From Ectobius pallidus (taxonomy: Eukaryota; Arthropoda; Insecta; Blattodea; Ectobiidae), in assembly GCA_964059195.1 (NCBI GenBank), contig CAXKWD010000004.1, forward strand, positions 123,538,043-123,602,042: a stretch of DNA of 64,000 bases, in the 5' to 3' direction. Positions 1-10,508 of the stretch are shown one piece after another. The notes beneath the pieces are model-generated. The model was not told where the DNA came from and did not search any database. It saw nothing but the letters and a program-made list of their open reading frames with translations. Positions within the stretch are counted from its first letter, which is position 1. Every line of letters starts with the position of its first letter. The position numbers and the translations under genes are program-made.

Positions 1-327
1 AATCAAACACACCTATTTTCGTTTTTAGGCCTACTGCAGAAATTTTCTTCTTTTTTTTACAGGCTAGTGATAATGAATATGGCAATCAACATTTCATCTA
101 CATTTGATTCTGTAATAGTGGTCGGTGAAGACGTAGATCATCTTATTCTCTCAACGGCTCTATCTATGCCAGGGGTTTCCAGCTAAATGCTCAATGACGT
201 CACAGCGAGCGTCTCTAGTGCTCTGTAGCAAGACAGGTAGACAACATGGAGCAGATGGAGCAGCTTCACCCTGCCAGACCAGTGGCGTATAGTAAGGAAA
301 TACAACGCAGTGTGATGCATGCTACTA

Positions 328-346
328 TAATAATAATAATAATAAT
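328..346. repeat. (TAA)n microsatellite
   Basis: Short run of TAA/ATA triplets to the left of the hAT transposase remnant. The surrounding 1-480 holds no recognisable gene. Confidence 0.7.
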
Positions 347-500
347 ATGTTAACACATTTAATGCATAGCATGTTGAACTTAAAAATAACAATAAAATGG
401 TACAAAATACACAACTTCTTTTGGGAATAACAAACAAACAAAATAGAATGAAAAAAGAAATGAAACAACAAATTAAGTTGACCAGTCGCATTCCTGTGAA

Positions 501-1033
501 TTATTTTTCATTAGTTTTTTGGGACTTCTTTAAACGTTTCGACTTCACAAGTTCCTCAATATTTGGATAGAGAGATTGAGTCACAGATAACCTAAGTGTA
601 GACTGTAAGCTCTTATCGGACATCTGGCTTCTATAGCAAGATTTGTTAATTTTCGTTAGAGAAAAAAACTGCTCTCAGACATATGTGGTTCCAAACATAC
701 ACAGCATTCTAGTGGCCAATTGATGTAGTCTTGGGAACTTTCGTCGGGGAAGGCTTTTGTAGAAGTCACACAAACTGTTTTTATTCTTGAATTTGTCTTT
801 CAGCTTTTCATCGCATTGCAAATCTATAAGTTCCATCTGTAGTGTGGGCACTAACAGCATCAACATCTAACAAGTATGGAGTGGAAAGAATCTTGAATTC
901 CGAGTCATGTTTGTTCAGATCTTGAAATCTGAAAATAAATCCCCCATTTAGAGCATTCAAAATCTGTGTGAAATCTTCAAAGTCATTACTAGTGGCGAAG
1001 TTCAAACACATTGCTAATCTAGGGAAATGTGAA
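501..1033 (-). pseudogene. C-terminal part of a hAT transposase (GTF2IRD2/FAM200-like group)
   Basis: Cut-and-paste DNA transposase of the hAT superfamily; the piece covers the C-terminal catalytic/dimerisation end. Reading leftwards the translation gives HFPRLAMCLNF, NDFEDFTQILNALN, FRFQDLNKHDSEFKIL, DLQCDEKLKDKF, FYKSLPRRKFP and RMLCMFGTTYV. The dimerisation tail follows (TKINKSCYRSQMSDKSL..., ending SQKTNEK before a stop near 501). These motifs are typical of the vertebrate and insect GTF2IRD2/ZBED5-like hAT proteins. Several frameshifts break it, so it is dead. The protein continues in frame at 4237 on the far side of an LTR element, which shows the two pieces were once one gene. A possible hAT terminus (CAGGGGTTTCCAG) starts at 170. 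Confidence 0.8.
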
Positions 1034-1037
1034 GTAT

Positions 1038-1775
1038 TGTCACAATGCCCAGCTATGAGAAGGTACGAGAAAACCACTGACGTGAGTCACGCCTCGCTTA
1101 TTGGACAGACTGAAGCCATGGGCCGGTGGGTGTGGCTTGGAGACATGTCGCAGTGAGTGGACTATGCGGTCTGGAGGGGAGGAGCTGCACGCTAAGGGGT
1201 GTGACTGTGCACCGACACAGACTTCTAGATTGTGCACAGAAGGAAATTTCTCATCCCTTAGCTCCAAAACATATAACAGCATTATATAAACCACAGGAGC
1301 GAGGTGTAGAACCAGTGTAAACTGAAAAAGTGTGAATTGATGAACGGAGGAACTACTGAACAGAAGAGCTAGTGAACGGAGGAACTATTGAACAGAACTG
1401 GTGAATGGATGAACTAGTGAATGGAGCAAATAATGAACGGAGGAACAAGTGAACTGATTAACTGGAGAACCAGTGAACGAAGAAACTGGTGAACTGAACT
1501 GAACTGAGACAGTGCCGTTCTGGTGAACTCAGTGTGACAGGCCAGCGAGGACTGTGAAGTTGACCAATGCGAAATTGAGCGCAGTGTGTGAACTGAGACA
1601 GTGCTGTGACTTGTCAGTCAGCACAGTGGAAGTTAGCAGCAAACAGTCAATTGAACTGGAGAACATTCAAGAGTTATCTGCTTGTGTACTGAGTATTGCC
1701 ATACAAAATAAAGGAACCTTCCTTCTTCAATCAGAAGACAAGTGTCCTAATTTCGAACCCCAAGCCCTTGTTACA
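1038..1775 (+). repeat. 5' LTR of the Gypsy-type element
   Basis: 738 bp, starts TGTCAC and ends TTGTTACA. A TATATAAA box at 1283-1290 is the likely LTR promoter, and AATAAAGG near 1708 is a candidate polyadenylation signal. The downstream part contains a degenerate run of GGAGGAACTAGTGAACG-like units. The segment from the TATA box to the end is repeated at 3783-4232. Confidence 0.85.
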
Positions 1776-1776
1776 C

Positions 1777-1794
1777 TGGTGTCAGAAGTGGGAT
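1777..1794 (+). other. Primer binding site of the LTR element
   Basis: TGGTGTCAGAAGTGGGAT begins one base after the 5' LTR. This sequence is a usual tRNA primer site of invertebrate Gypsy elements (established pattern). Its position agrees with the LTR boundary set independently by the target duplication. Confidence 0.75.
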
Positions 1795-1819
1795 ATAATT
1801 AAAAGAACAAAAGAATGCA

Positions 1820-2345
1820 AAATGGAGGACCTGTTAAAATCAATACTCCACACCTTGAACAAGCTGAAGGAAGAAAGGGACCAGTGGATCGCCGATTTGA
1901 AACAGCAGAATGTCTGACTGAACGAGTAAATGGACCAACAGAACGCTGAGTCGAAACAGCAGAATGACCGACTGAACGAAAAAATGGACCAGCAGAACAC
2001 CGAGTCGAAACAGCAGAATGACTGACTGAACGAGAAAATGGACCAACAGAATGCTGAGTCGAAACAGCAGAATGACCGACTGAACGAAAAAATGGACCAG
2101 CAGAACACCAAGTCGAAACAGCAGAATGACTGACTGAACGAGAAAATGGACCAGCAGAGCACAGAGTTAAAACAACAAAACACCGAAACAAGAGAGGCCT
2201 TAAGCAGAGAAATGAAAAGTGTAGTGAAGAACCAGCAGTTAAGCCTCAAGAAGGAACCCGAGCAGGAATTGACACCGGTTAAGGAAAGGTTAAATGGACT
2301 AGACAGTAAACTAGTGGCAGTGAAAAGTGAACTAGAGACAGACCA
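1820..2345 (+). pseudogene. gag-like region of the LTR element with tandem repeats
   Basis: An ATG at 1820 opens a short frame (MEDLLKSILHTLNKLKEERDQW) that stops at 1915-1917. Between about 1925 and 2170 a unit of roughly 54-60 bp (ATGGACCAGCAGAACAC followed by GAGTCGAAACAGCAGAATGA) is repeated about four to five times and encodes a Q/K-rich coiled coil. A last frame, MDQQSTELKQQNTETREAL, runs on through KERLNGLDSKLVAVKSELE. It looks like the helical N-terminal part of a Gypsy Gag broken by stop codons; no zinc knuckle is seen. Confidence 0.6.
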
Positions 2346-2419
2346 GGGTGGAAGAAAAGGAAGGGCAGAAAGCGGTCAGGGCCATCACCATACAACCAGC
2401 TCCCAAAGGGGAAGATCAC

Positions 2420-3775
2420 GACCTAAGTGCACAACAGCAAGACGACGTGGATGTAGGACGGATACTGTGGGAGGTCATGTCAGGTATGAGACCGACGGGA
2501 GACAAGGTAGGCAGCTATGGGGCACAGTGGGACCCCCTAGTGGTCAGGAACGGGGTCCTGAAGGGAACCTGGGAGTCTGCGGACAACTAGTCCTTCCGAG
2601 AACCAGAGACAAGGAGGTCCTGGAAGAAGTCCATGCAGGAGCGACAGGTGGTCACTTAGGAGTGAACCGGACATTCGACAAACTACGAAAATGGTTCTAC
2701 TGGTGGCACCAACACAGTGACGTCGAGAGGTGGTGTCAACAATGTGACACCTGCGCTGCCAGCAGAGGGCCTAGAACTCGCAGTCGTGGGACCATGAGGC
2801 AGTACAACATGGAAGGCCCATTCCCTGTTACTGATGACGGAAATAGGTACCTGTTGCTGGCCATATTTATTTCACCAAGTGGCAAGAAGTCAACGCCATC
2901 CCAAACCAGGAAGCGGCAACAGTGGCAAGGATACTGGTGGAGAACCTGATCTGCCGGTATGGAGTACCTATGGAGTTACACAGTGACCAGGGGAGGAACT
3001 TAGAGTCGAACATCATGAAAGAGATGCTCCAACGGCTGGGGGTACACAAGACCTGCACTATCCCCTTCACCCGCAATCAGATGGAATGGTGGAGCACTAC
3101 ATAAGACCCTGGAAGAACACCTACGGAAGGTAGTCTCAAGCCACCAATGAGATTGGGATGTCTGGGTGCCCCCCCTTCCTCCTGGCATATAGATCCTCGA
3201 TCCATGACACCACCGGAATTACACCAACCAACAGGGTATTCGGTAGAGAGTTCCATCTACCGTGCGACCTACTGTTTGGCACCCCACCCGATGAGGAACA
3301 GCCAGCTACTGACTATGTGTGGAACCTGACCGAGAGGCTTTTTTTTTTTTGTGTGCCCTCCCTTACCCCCCCCCCCCCTTGAGTACCAAGCAATGAAGCC
3401 AGAACCTCGGGTCAAACCAAATTTTGGTAACCATTTGTGCTGTTATGTTCCTGTAAGTGCCCTTGGTGCTTCATCCGGATGAGGGAAACCCACCAACTTG
3501 CCCGAGAGAATCTCCAGTTGGCTAGTGACCGGATGCAGGCAAGGTACGACAGGCTGACCAACTCAGCTGGGTTCCACGAGGGAGACCAGGTATGGTTGTA
3601 CCGCCCTACCAGGACTAAAGGGAAGTCGTCAAAGCTGCAGCAGTCCTGAGAAGGCCCCTACCGGGTCATCAAGCTAATTAACGACATAGTCTACCGCATC
3701 CAGCGACAGCCAAGAGGGAAGATACTGGTAGTTCACCTGGACTGTTTGGCGGCATACCAAGCTCCAGAAGATTCG
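2420..3775 (+). pseudogene. Integrase (and RNase H-integrase linker) remnant of the LTR element
   Basis: Integrase inserts retrotransposon cDNA into host DNA. Visible parts in order: linker (DDVDVGRILWEVMSG...); zinc-binding HHCC domain with HAGATGGHLGVNRT and CQQCDTC at about 2630-2760; the catalytic core start (GPFPVTDDGNRYLLLAI) and RYGVPMELHSDQG with the second catalytic Asp at about 2950-2995; a region near 3050-3110 where the catalytic Glu should lie; LAYRSSIHDTTGITP at about 3185; and the C-terminal GDQVWLYRPTRTKGKS and KILVVHLDCLAAY to about 3760. Several frameshifts and stops interrupt it. A poly-T/poly-C tract at 3340-3380 marks a further small disruption. Confidence 0.82.
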
Positions 3776-3782
3776 ACAGCCC

Positions 3783-4232
3783 TATATAAACCACAGGAGC
3801 GAGCTGGAGAACCAGTGTAAACTGAAGGAGTGTGAATTGATGAACCGAGGAACTAGTGAACGGAGGAACTAGTGAATGGAGGAATGAAGAGGAACTAGTG
3901 AACGGAGGAACAAGTGAACTGATAAACTGAACTGAACTGAGACAGTGCCGTTCTGGTGAACTCAGTGTGACGGGTCAGCGAGGACTGTGGAGTTGACCAA
4001 TGTGGCATTGAGCTGCTGTGACTTGGGAGTCTGCACAGTGTGCGAACTGAGACAGTGCTGTGACTTGTGAGTCAGCACAGTGGAAGTTAGCAGCGAACAG
4101 TCAAGTGAACTGGAGAACATTCAAGAGTTATCTGCTTGCGTATTAAGTATTGCCATACGAAATAAAGGAACCTTCCTTCTTCAATCAGAGGACAAGTGTC
4201 CTAATTACGAACCCCGACGAGCCCTTGTTACA
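3783..4232 (+). repeat. 3' LTR of the Gypsy-type element, 5' end deleted
   Basis: Homologous to 1283-1775, from the TATATAAA box to the terminal TTACA. The first ~245 bp of an LTR (the U3 start) are missing, and integrase C-terminal sequence runs directly into the TATA box region. Confidence 0.8.
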
Positions 4233-4236
4233 GTAT

Positions 4237-5010
4237 CTTTGTTCTGTTACTGACATTCCCATAAAGACAACTTCATTTTGAAAGCCTTCACTCGATATGA
4301 CAAATCTGTTATTAAAAGGGATTTTCCTTGTAGCGAAAGATTCAGATCATTGAGATGAGATCTGCAATGAAAGCGAAGTTGCATATCCACTTTTTATCTT
4401 TCAGTTGTGGTATGGATTTGTTCTTAGCTTCCATGAACAAAGATATTTCTTCTTGAATGTCAAAGAATCTTTCCAAAACTGCACCTCCACTTAACCATTG
4501 TACGTCACAGTGATAAAGTAAGTTATATCGCCACACTGACTATCACATTCTGAAAGAAATGCTTTGAACTGGCGGTGGCTTAGTCCTTTCAATCAGACAG
4601 TATTTGTAGCCTGAACAACTACATTCATTACATTATTCAGTTTAATGCTTTTATCACGCAGATTTTCTGCGTGTATGATGCAATGAATAGCACTTGTATC
4701 ATGTTTCATATTAAAATTCTTCAATTTCTCCTTCAGGCGACCTATTAGCCCGTTCCTACTTCCAACCATTGCCGGAGTTCCATCTGTGGTAACTGATACT
4801 AATTTATCCCAAGGTAAGTTGAACGTATCAATTGCTTTTTCAACAGATGTAAGAATAACTAAACCAGTAGTTGTCCCTTCCATTGGAATCAGGTCTAATA
4901 ATTCTTCCCTTATTTTAAGTTCACCCCCTAATAAAAACAGCTAGTTGGGCTGTATCTGTGATGTCTGTGCTTTCATCTATCACCAAAGAATAACTCGTAC
5001 ACTGAAACTA
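4237..5010 (-). pseudogene. Middle part of the same hAT transposase (GTF2IRD2-like)
   Basis: Continuation of the hAT transposase found at 501-1033. Reading leftwards: IDESTDITDTAQLAVFIRG (the conserved second-Asp region), KIREELLDLIPMEGTTTG, VSVTTDGTPAMVGSRNGLIG, the HCIIHAENL motif, GLSHRQFKAFLSECDS, YHCDVQWLSGGAVLERFF and FAFIADLISMI. These are ordered as in the family. The piece ends at VKAFKMKLSLWECQ just before the LTR insertion. Frameshifts and an in-frame stop show it is dead. The N-terminal BED finger part was not found to the right of 5010. Confidence 0.83.
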
Positions 5011-5859
5011 TTCATTTTACAAACAAAAAATTACCACATAAATTATAGGAAACTTTCTATAGTTTATTTTATTACATAACTATTTTCATCGTAAAAGAGT
5101 CGGAAAGGAGATATTGCCAGAAAGCTGTTTTTGGTGCCATTTTTCCAATAAGGCGGGAAGAGTCGCAAGATACAAGGTAGCAAAATGAAAATTCGAAAAG
5201 AGCACGTTGAAATCTATAAAATCACCAATTTTCAAAACTCCCTGTAACTCCAGATAACCCCCTTTTTTTAGCACCAAATGACTGATAGGAAAAACTCATA
5301 GTGGGTTTTCACAAAAATGAAATACTTTTAAGAAGTTAATAAGTAATAATATTCACAGTAACAAAACACAATACAATTGTATCATGTTACATGTCACTGT
5401 TTATAGGTCTATTTACTTCAGTCTTTATTTAGTAAGAGATTAGGTTTTTAGTAATGAATTCTTACTTGTGTGCATTTTATGACCTGTACGATAACCGGGT
5501 GATTCTGGTAATTTGCTTTAGTTTCTTGTTTTACTTCAATGTTTATATGCTAAATGACTCGTTTCTGTTTTACTATAATTTTGAGCTGGACTCTCTGCAT
5601 AGGATAACATGCTGAATGGAACCTGGAGATTACAAAACCAGAATTATTTTTGTTTTTGGAAAATTATTTTTAAAAAATAATACGGTAAATAAAATAAAAA
5701 ATGCTCCATGAACACGTTCCTGTGAAAACTTTCAATATTTATAACAATAGAATAATAATAAAAGAAAATGAATAAAAATAATTTAAATGATAAATTGACT
5801 GACTAACCATTTAAAAGGCTCACAATGTTCCTATAATGAAATCTCTTATGTGTTCTTAC
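5011..5859. other. Non-coding stretch, probably SHPRH intron
   Basis: AT-rich sequence with no convincing coding, repeat or RNA feature. On the model below it belongs to the intron that follows SHPRH exon 3. Confidence 0.5.
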
Positions 5860-6060
5860 CATCAGATGATTTCTTCACAAAATTTTCTCTCCAAAGCATC
5901 CATTTGACAGCTCTAGTTTGGTATGGACGGAGTGTTGGTACTAGATCAGAATGCTGATTATATGCTAACTGATCACTTGGTGTGTCTTCATGATGATCTT
6001 TTACTGCTTTGTAAAGGATTTCAATATCATGCTTCCTCACTTCTCCAGCAATTCCACAAG
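5860..6060 (-). CDS. Shprh: SHPRH-like gene, coding exon 3 (start of the SNF2 helicase domain)
   Basis: SHPRH is a nuclear SNF2-family ATPase with a RING domain that ubiquitinates PCNA during replication stress (family knowledge). This 201-bp exon encodes DIEILYKAVKDHHEDTPSD..., then LVPTLRPYQTRAVKWMLWRE. That matches the SHPRH segment that opens the helicase domain with the Q-motif-like LRPYQ...AV.WML. The acceptor AG is complementary to 6061-6062 and the donor GTAAGA to 5859-5854. The exon starts with two bases of a split codon and ends with one, so both boundaries are phase 1. It joins in frame to exon 2 at 23436-23618 (...GVEIP then A-CGIAGEVRKHD). Walker A and later motifs must lie on exons to the left of this window. 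The alternative is a retained fragment of a related Rad5-like helicase, but the upstream DIxxLY...VK spacing favours SHPRH. Confidence 0.8.
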
Positions 6061-6125
6061 CTTAAATAAATAAATACAATTTAATTTAGTTCAAGCAACC
6101 AACAGTTTTTTCAATAACCATTTTG

Positions 6126-6500
6126 CAGTGTGTTTCACGTACGAGTTGGCCAATCATGCGGGTTTCTCCATCACTGCGGCCTCACCTATAACTCTCGAGG
6201 AATCAAGTGAAATATTTACACAAATAAAGCCGCTAACAGCGTAATGCTTCAGGTTCTCACAATTACAGTTAAAATTACAATGAAAATAACCACATACCTC
6301 ATCACAAGACATCTTGGAAATGTCCTCCTCTTGCATCCGCACAACACTTTTTAGGAAATTTTCTCTCAATTTTAACAATAGAGTTAATTTCTCTAGTGAT
6401 GTTGTCATTAAGTTCTTCAAATGTGTAGGGATTTGACCTATAGACTTTATTTTTCAAGTTCCCCCATAAATAATAGTCACATACTATTAGATCTGGAGAC
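6126..6500 (-). pseudogene. C-terminal remnant of a mariner-like transposase with its 3' end
   Basis: Reading leftwards: CDYYLWGNLKNKVYRSNP, then EELNDNITREINSI, then CCADARGGHFQDVL. This is the C-terminal signature of insect mariner-like DDE transposases (D-x-FLWG-LK...VY, then a LxxLK..I..EI helix). The non-coding 3' part continues to GTTTCACGTACGAGTTGGCC, close to the terminus seen at 22509. The same family occurs at 6540-6680, 22509-23306 and 59808-60064. Confidence 0.7.
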
Positions 6501-6539
6501 TTTGAGATCCATAAACCTCTAAACCCCTACTAACTACTC

Positions 6540-6680
6540 AATCTTCAAAAGTTTCTCAGAAGCTGAACTTATGTGTGTGAAAGAAAATTTTGTAAAAAGC
6601 TGCCAGTATTGTGTGGATGCAAGGGGAAGACATTTTCAACATCTCGTGATGAGGTACGTGGTTATTTCAAATATATATTT
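6540..6680 (+). repeat. Opposite-strand fragment of the same mariner-like element
   Basis: The plus strand from about 6545 resembles 23040-23150: SEAELM-like start, then QYCVDARG-like coding, then GATGAGGTACGTGGTTATTT. It faces away from the copy at 6126-6500, giving a head-to-head arrangement like the better preserved fold-back element at 22509-23306. Confidence 0.6.
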
Positions 6681-6848
6681 TTTTTAATATGCATATTAAA
6701 AAAAAATAGAAAAAAAACTGGCCATGGCTTACACCCCATTCCTTGTATAATCCCTCATCAGAGTATTTAAAAAGTAAACAATAATGCTTGTATTAACAAA
6801 TGAATAAGACACATAATAATGGAACTTTCTTACAATGAAGCAATATAC

Positions 6849-7998
6849 CAGGGATGGCCACAACGAGGTTCACAAGACGCATGAGGCTCTTGAGCCAATC
6901 TCTTGCAGCTCTTGAAACCACTAGTAAAAATGATACACATTTTAAAAAGTATATAGTTAATATAATTTAATGAAAAATATTACGAGGAAGTGAAAAACTT
7001 ATTTCTGATTAAGCATAGAGTGTATTTAGTTTTCAGAACAAATTAAGAGTATTTCAGAAAAACCTTGAGACTGAAACATTCGCTCATTTCAAATGTGTGA
7101 AGAAAATTGAAGCATTTAGTTTTATAAGAATCTAAGTGCAAAAATCATGATTGTGTAGAAAACAAGACACAGACCTACCGAAAGACGTGCTGGAGATTGA
7201 CCCAGCGCTATATCTTGGAATTTATTGCTACTAACCTGACTTTCCCTTGACAATGGACCCTTCTGAAATACAATGGTCTGGGTACATAGATCCACTTAAA
7301 ATTATCAGCTGAAAAATCATGATTTTGGCACTTAGACCCTAATGAAACTAAATTCTTCAATTACTGAAAGCTTTCCTGACGGTCAGGTGGAAGCAGATTA
7401 TTTGTGTAAACTGTCTGATCTTGCAAAAGAAATCAATGGCAGATTTAATGATCTGAGAACATTTAAAGCTTCATTTTCATTCCTGGAAAATCCTTTTGCT
7501 GTTGATGTTGTGGGCGATGGCTGTCCTGTTTTACACCAATTACAAAGGATACAGTTGGATCACTAGAAATGCAAGAGGACGAAGGACTAAAAGTACTTAA
7601 ACGAAGTGGTGTTTCAGCCATAGAATTTTGGAAGAAAGTTCCAGAAGAAAAATACCTACTAACAAAAGTGCGCTAAGAGACTATCTCGATACTTGGGACT
7701 ACTTATGTGTGTGAATCTCTGTACTGAACGCTTAAGTTCATTAAATCTAAATACTGATCGGAACTAACTGATGAACATTTAAGTGAACTCGTGTGAACTG
7801 CGTTTACAAATTATCAGCCAGATTTCAAACAACTAACAGCAAAATCGAACACTAGAAAAATCACTTCTCAAAAGTAAAATCTTATTTCTTGTTGTGTAAT
7901 TGAAAAATATTTACGTGTACATTAAAAAACAATGTGCTTTGCTTCAAACAGCTTCATAAATCTGCAGCTCCCAAAGTTAAAGTTAGTGGCCACCCCTG
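6849..7998 (+). mobile_element. hAT element, 1.15 kb, internally deleted
   Basis: Begins CAGGGATGGCCAC and ends GTGGCCACCCCTG, an imperfect terminal inverted repeat. The flanking 8-bp sequences CAATATAC (6841-6848) and CAATATAA (7999-8006) match at 7 of 8 positions, as expected for a hAT target duplication. It carries only the end of a transposase gene, so it is non-autonomous. Confidence 0.82.
7342..7850 (+). pseudogene. C-terminal hAT transposase remnant (FAM200/ZBED-like)
   Basis: Readable segments are KLNSSITESFPDGQVEADYL, LAKEINGRFNDLRTFKASF, FLENPFAVDV, then after a frameshift LEMQEDEGLKVLKRSG, EFWKKVPEEKY, and finally LTDEHLSELVRTAFTNYQPDF. This order (RFxDF, NPF..DV, FW..VP.EKY, LTDEHL...R.A.TNY.PDF) is the C-terminal catalytic and dimerisation region of ZBED5/FAM200-like hAT transposases. 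Stops and frameshifts make it non-functional. It lies inside the hAT element whose ends are at 6849 and 7998. Confidence 0.78.
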
Positions 7999-8005
7999 CA
8001 ATATA

Positions 8006-8229
8006 ATATGTTAATTAAATGAGATGGTTAACATTTGAACACTTTAGACTTCAAGAAGTTCAAAAAATCTACACCAGAGGGCACATCAGTATTCTCCAAG
8101 CAAAGATTTAACAGTTGACTAGCAGTTGAAAATGTGGGCTAAGCCCATGAAATGCACGTTCTGCGAAAATGTATGTGCAAATGAAGTGTAAAGTGTTTAA
8201 ATGTCAACCATCTCAATTAATTAACATAT
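8006..8229. mobile_element. Small MITE with ~40-bp inverted ends
   Basis: The left end ATATGTTAATTAAATGAGAT and the right end read in reverse (ATATGTTAATTAATTGAGAT) match over about 40 bp with few changes. It is 224 bp long without coding capacity. It directly abuts the hAT element on its left. Confidence 0.75.
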
Positions 8230-8299
8230 ATATATTAATAAAATAATAAAATTAATACAAAGAATTATGGACTAACATAAAGGAAAATGAAGTTATAAT

Positions 8300-10387
8300 A
8301 CAAGAAGAAAGTGATATGAATATTGATTTTATAACACAAGAAGAATTGCAAGAAAATATAAGATCGTTTAAACACAAAAAATCGCCAGGTAAGGATAAAA
8401 TAAACATGGAATTGACAAAACATGGTTGACAGGCATTAATGAACAGATTATGATATTTTTTAAATATGTGCTGGCAAACTAGATATACACCAGACGAATG
8501 GCAAGAGGCAATTGTAGTACCTATATTTAAAAAAGGAGAGCGATATAGAACAGATAATTATAAAGGGATCAGTTCACTGAATACATGTAGTAAAATATAC
8601 GCTTAAATTATAGCAAGAAGTTTAGGGGTCATTGCAGAAAAGTTATTAGCAACTGAACAACATGGATTTAGAAAAGGGTGATCGACATCTGATTGCATCT
8701 TTACACTTGCCCAATTAATAGAGAAAAAGAAGAGAATTCAATTTGGAAACACATCTAATATTTATCGATTACGAAAAGGCATTCGACAAGGTAATACGCT
8801 CTGGCATATCCTAAAAAATAAAGGATATCCTAAACAACTTATAAATGCAGTTACCAGCCTATATAGAAATACAAAAATATTTATAGATAAAGGAAACAGA
8901 CCAGGCCAGTTACAAGCAGAAACTAATGCAGGAGTCAGACAAGGATGCCCACTCTCTCCAATATTGTTTAATATATTCTTGGACGATGCTATATACAAAT
9001 GGGAAAATATTTTAGATAATGATTTTATGATCAATGACATGAGAGTGAATCATCTTGTTTGCGGATGACCAAGTCTTTATAGCAAATAATGAAGATCAAC
9101 TGCAGAAGGCAGCATTCAAATTACATGGTGTTATACAAGATTATAATCTTAAACTATCTGTTTCAAAGACCAAGACTATGGCATTTATTGGTTCCCGACA
9201 TCAGGCCTGACGAGAGGGAGGGGCAGCAGCCCCAGGGCCCGGGCCCATTTTGGGGCCCGGCCGACCAGGTTTTATTTTTTACTTTCTAAATTTACTCTAA
9301 AATAAAATTTGTTATAAGTCAATAAACAGCTTAAGTTATGTATTATGTGATTATTTTATCTGCATTGTTCTGTCGTATAACGGTGACACGGAATTAATAA
9401 GTTAATCTGAAACGGATTATTCCTGGAGAAAAATTGCTATTTTTGAAAAGTAGAAGCAGAAATCCTTTTGGACTTAGTAGTAGGCCTCACTAATGTTCGG
9501 CATTTAAAATCATAATTTTCAAAAGATTAAACTGGTACATACAGATAAAATTGTTCCTAATTAGAACATTTTAATGTATTTTTCCGTTTCGTGCCTGGCA
9601 TCAGTTAACCGATTTGGTCCAAAATCAATAGACTTCGTGCCAAGGGCGTTATAAATGGTATACCAAGTTTTATGAAAATTGGATAAAGTGTATTTGCGTT
9701 ATCACGCTTACAGACACACGGACAGACAGACAGTACTGTCTACCAGACAATCTCATAAAGTACCGGTACCATTCTGGCACTTAATAATTATGTAATATCA
9801 TTATATAATCTTTTTGTTGCGTACAGTATAAAGGGCTAGTTGGGTAGTGAATTTAATATTTGACGGGAGCCCGGGAAAATTTGTTCCTGGGGCCCTTGCT
9901 TTCTTTCCACGGCCCTGCCCGACATAAAAGATCAAAGATGATTATAGATCCTCATCCAGCTGAGCAAGTCAGTAGTTTTGATTACCTAGGCTATAAGTTG
10001 TCCTATCTAGGAAATCAAGATGTGGAAAATAAAATAAAAAGGTTCCAACACATGTGTGGGACTATTACACGATGTTTAAAAAATAAAACCAGAACAGATA
10101 CACAATTAAAATTTTACAAAACAATGGCCGTCCCAATCCTAATGTATGGATCTGAAATATGGACATTAACAAAATCAGCTAAAAGAAAAATAGAGACAGC
10201 AGAAATGAGATTTTTAAGAGCAACAGCTGGGATTTCTCTAAGAGAACATAAGAGAAATGAAGAGATTAGGAAGAAACTGAATATATTTAACTTGAATGAA
10301 AAACTAATAAATAATAAAGTTAAATGGTTACAACATTTAAATAGAATGGGAGATGATAGAGTGGCAAAACAGATGTCCAACTGTTAA
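8300..10387 (+). pseudogene. LINE reverse transcriptase remnant, split by a hAT insertion
   Basis: Before the insertion: ENIRSFKHKKSPGKDKINME, PDEWQEAIVVPIFKKGERY, DNYKGISSLNTCSKIYA, TEQHGFRKG, VTSLYRNTKIFIDKG and the GVRQGCPLSPILFNIFLDD box. After the insertion (from about 9930): KMIIDPHPAEQVSSFDYLGY, KTMAVPILMYGSEIW, EMRFLRATAGI, NEEIRKKLNIFNLNEK and KWLQHLNRMGDDR, the typical C-terminal region after the RT of such LINEs. The catalytic FADD box lies in a frameshifted stretch (HLVCG then a stop near 9066). Several stops are present, so the copy is dead. Confidence 0.85.
9202..9917. mobile_element. Non-autonomous hAT element inserted in the LINE
   Basis: A perfect 8-bp duplication CCCGACAT (9194-9201 and 9918-9925) brackets 716 bp that begin CAGGCCTGACGAG and end CACGGCCCTG. 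GC-rich sequence lies at both ends (GGGCCCGGGCCC and GGGGCCC). Internally, 9600-9780 carries a module also found at 24520-25000 (GATTTGGTCCAAAATC ... GACAGACAGACAG). Confidence 0.88.
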
Positions 10388-10508
10388 CCAACAGGATATA
10401 GAAATCTAGGACGACCTCGACTAACTTCAACAATAAATACTAAGGGGAACGGAACTGGGCAATAGGCTCATACCTGGAAGGTGATGATGATTAATAATAA
10501 AATTAATA

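Larger units (their letters stand above)
1038..4232 (+). mobile_element. Gypsy-type LTR retrotransposon, internally deleted, inserted in a hAT element
   Basis: The element begins TGTCAC and ends TTACA and is flanked by a perfect 4-bp target duplication GTAT (1034-1037 and 4233-4236). Order: 5' LTR, primer binding site, gag-like region with tandem repeats, then directly the end of the RNase H/linker region and integrase, then a shortened 3' LTR. Protease, reverse transcriptase and most of RNase H are missing, so it cannot move by itself. Removing it restores the reading of the surrounding minus-strand hAT transposase. The two LTRs differ by many substitutions and indels, so the insertion is old. 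Confidence 0.88.
8258..10492 (+). mobile_element. 5'-truncated non-LTR retrotransposon (LINE) with 16-bp target duplication
   Basis: The 16-bp sequence AATAATAAAATTAATA occurs at 8242-8257 and again at 10493-10508, exactly at the two ends of the LINE sequence. The element starts inside the region ahead of the reverse transcriptase and runs to a 3' end with GATGATGATTAATAATAA. A hAT element (9202-9917) has split it. The duplication is AT-rich, but its length and position make chance unlikely. Confidence 0.8.

Noticed and set aside
1040..1320. Several overlapping ORFs at the start of the LTR element
   Set aside because: They lie in the LTR U3 region on both strands and match no protein.
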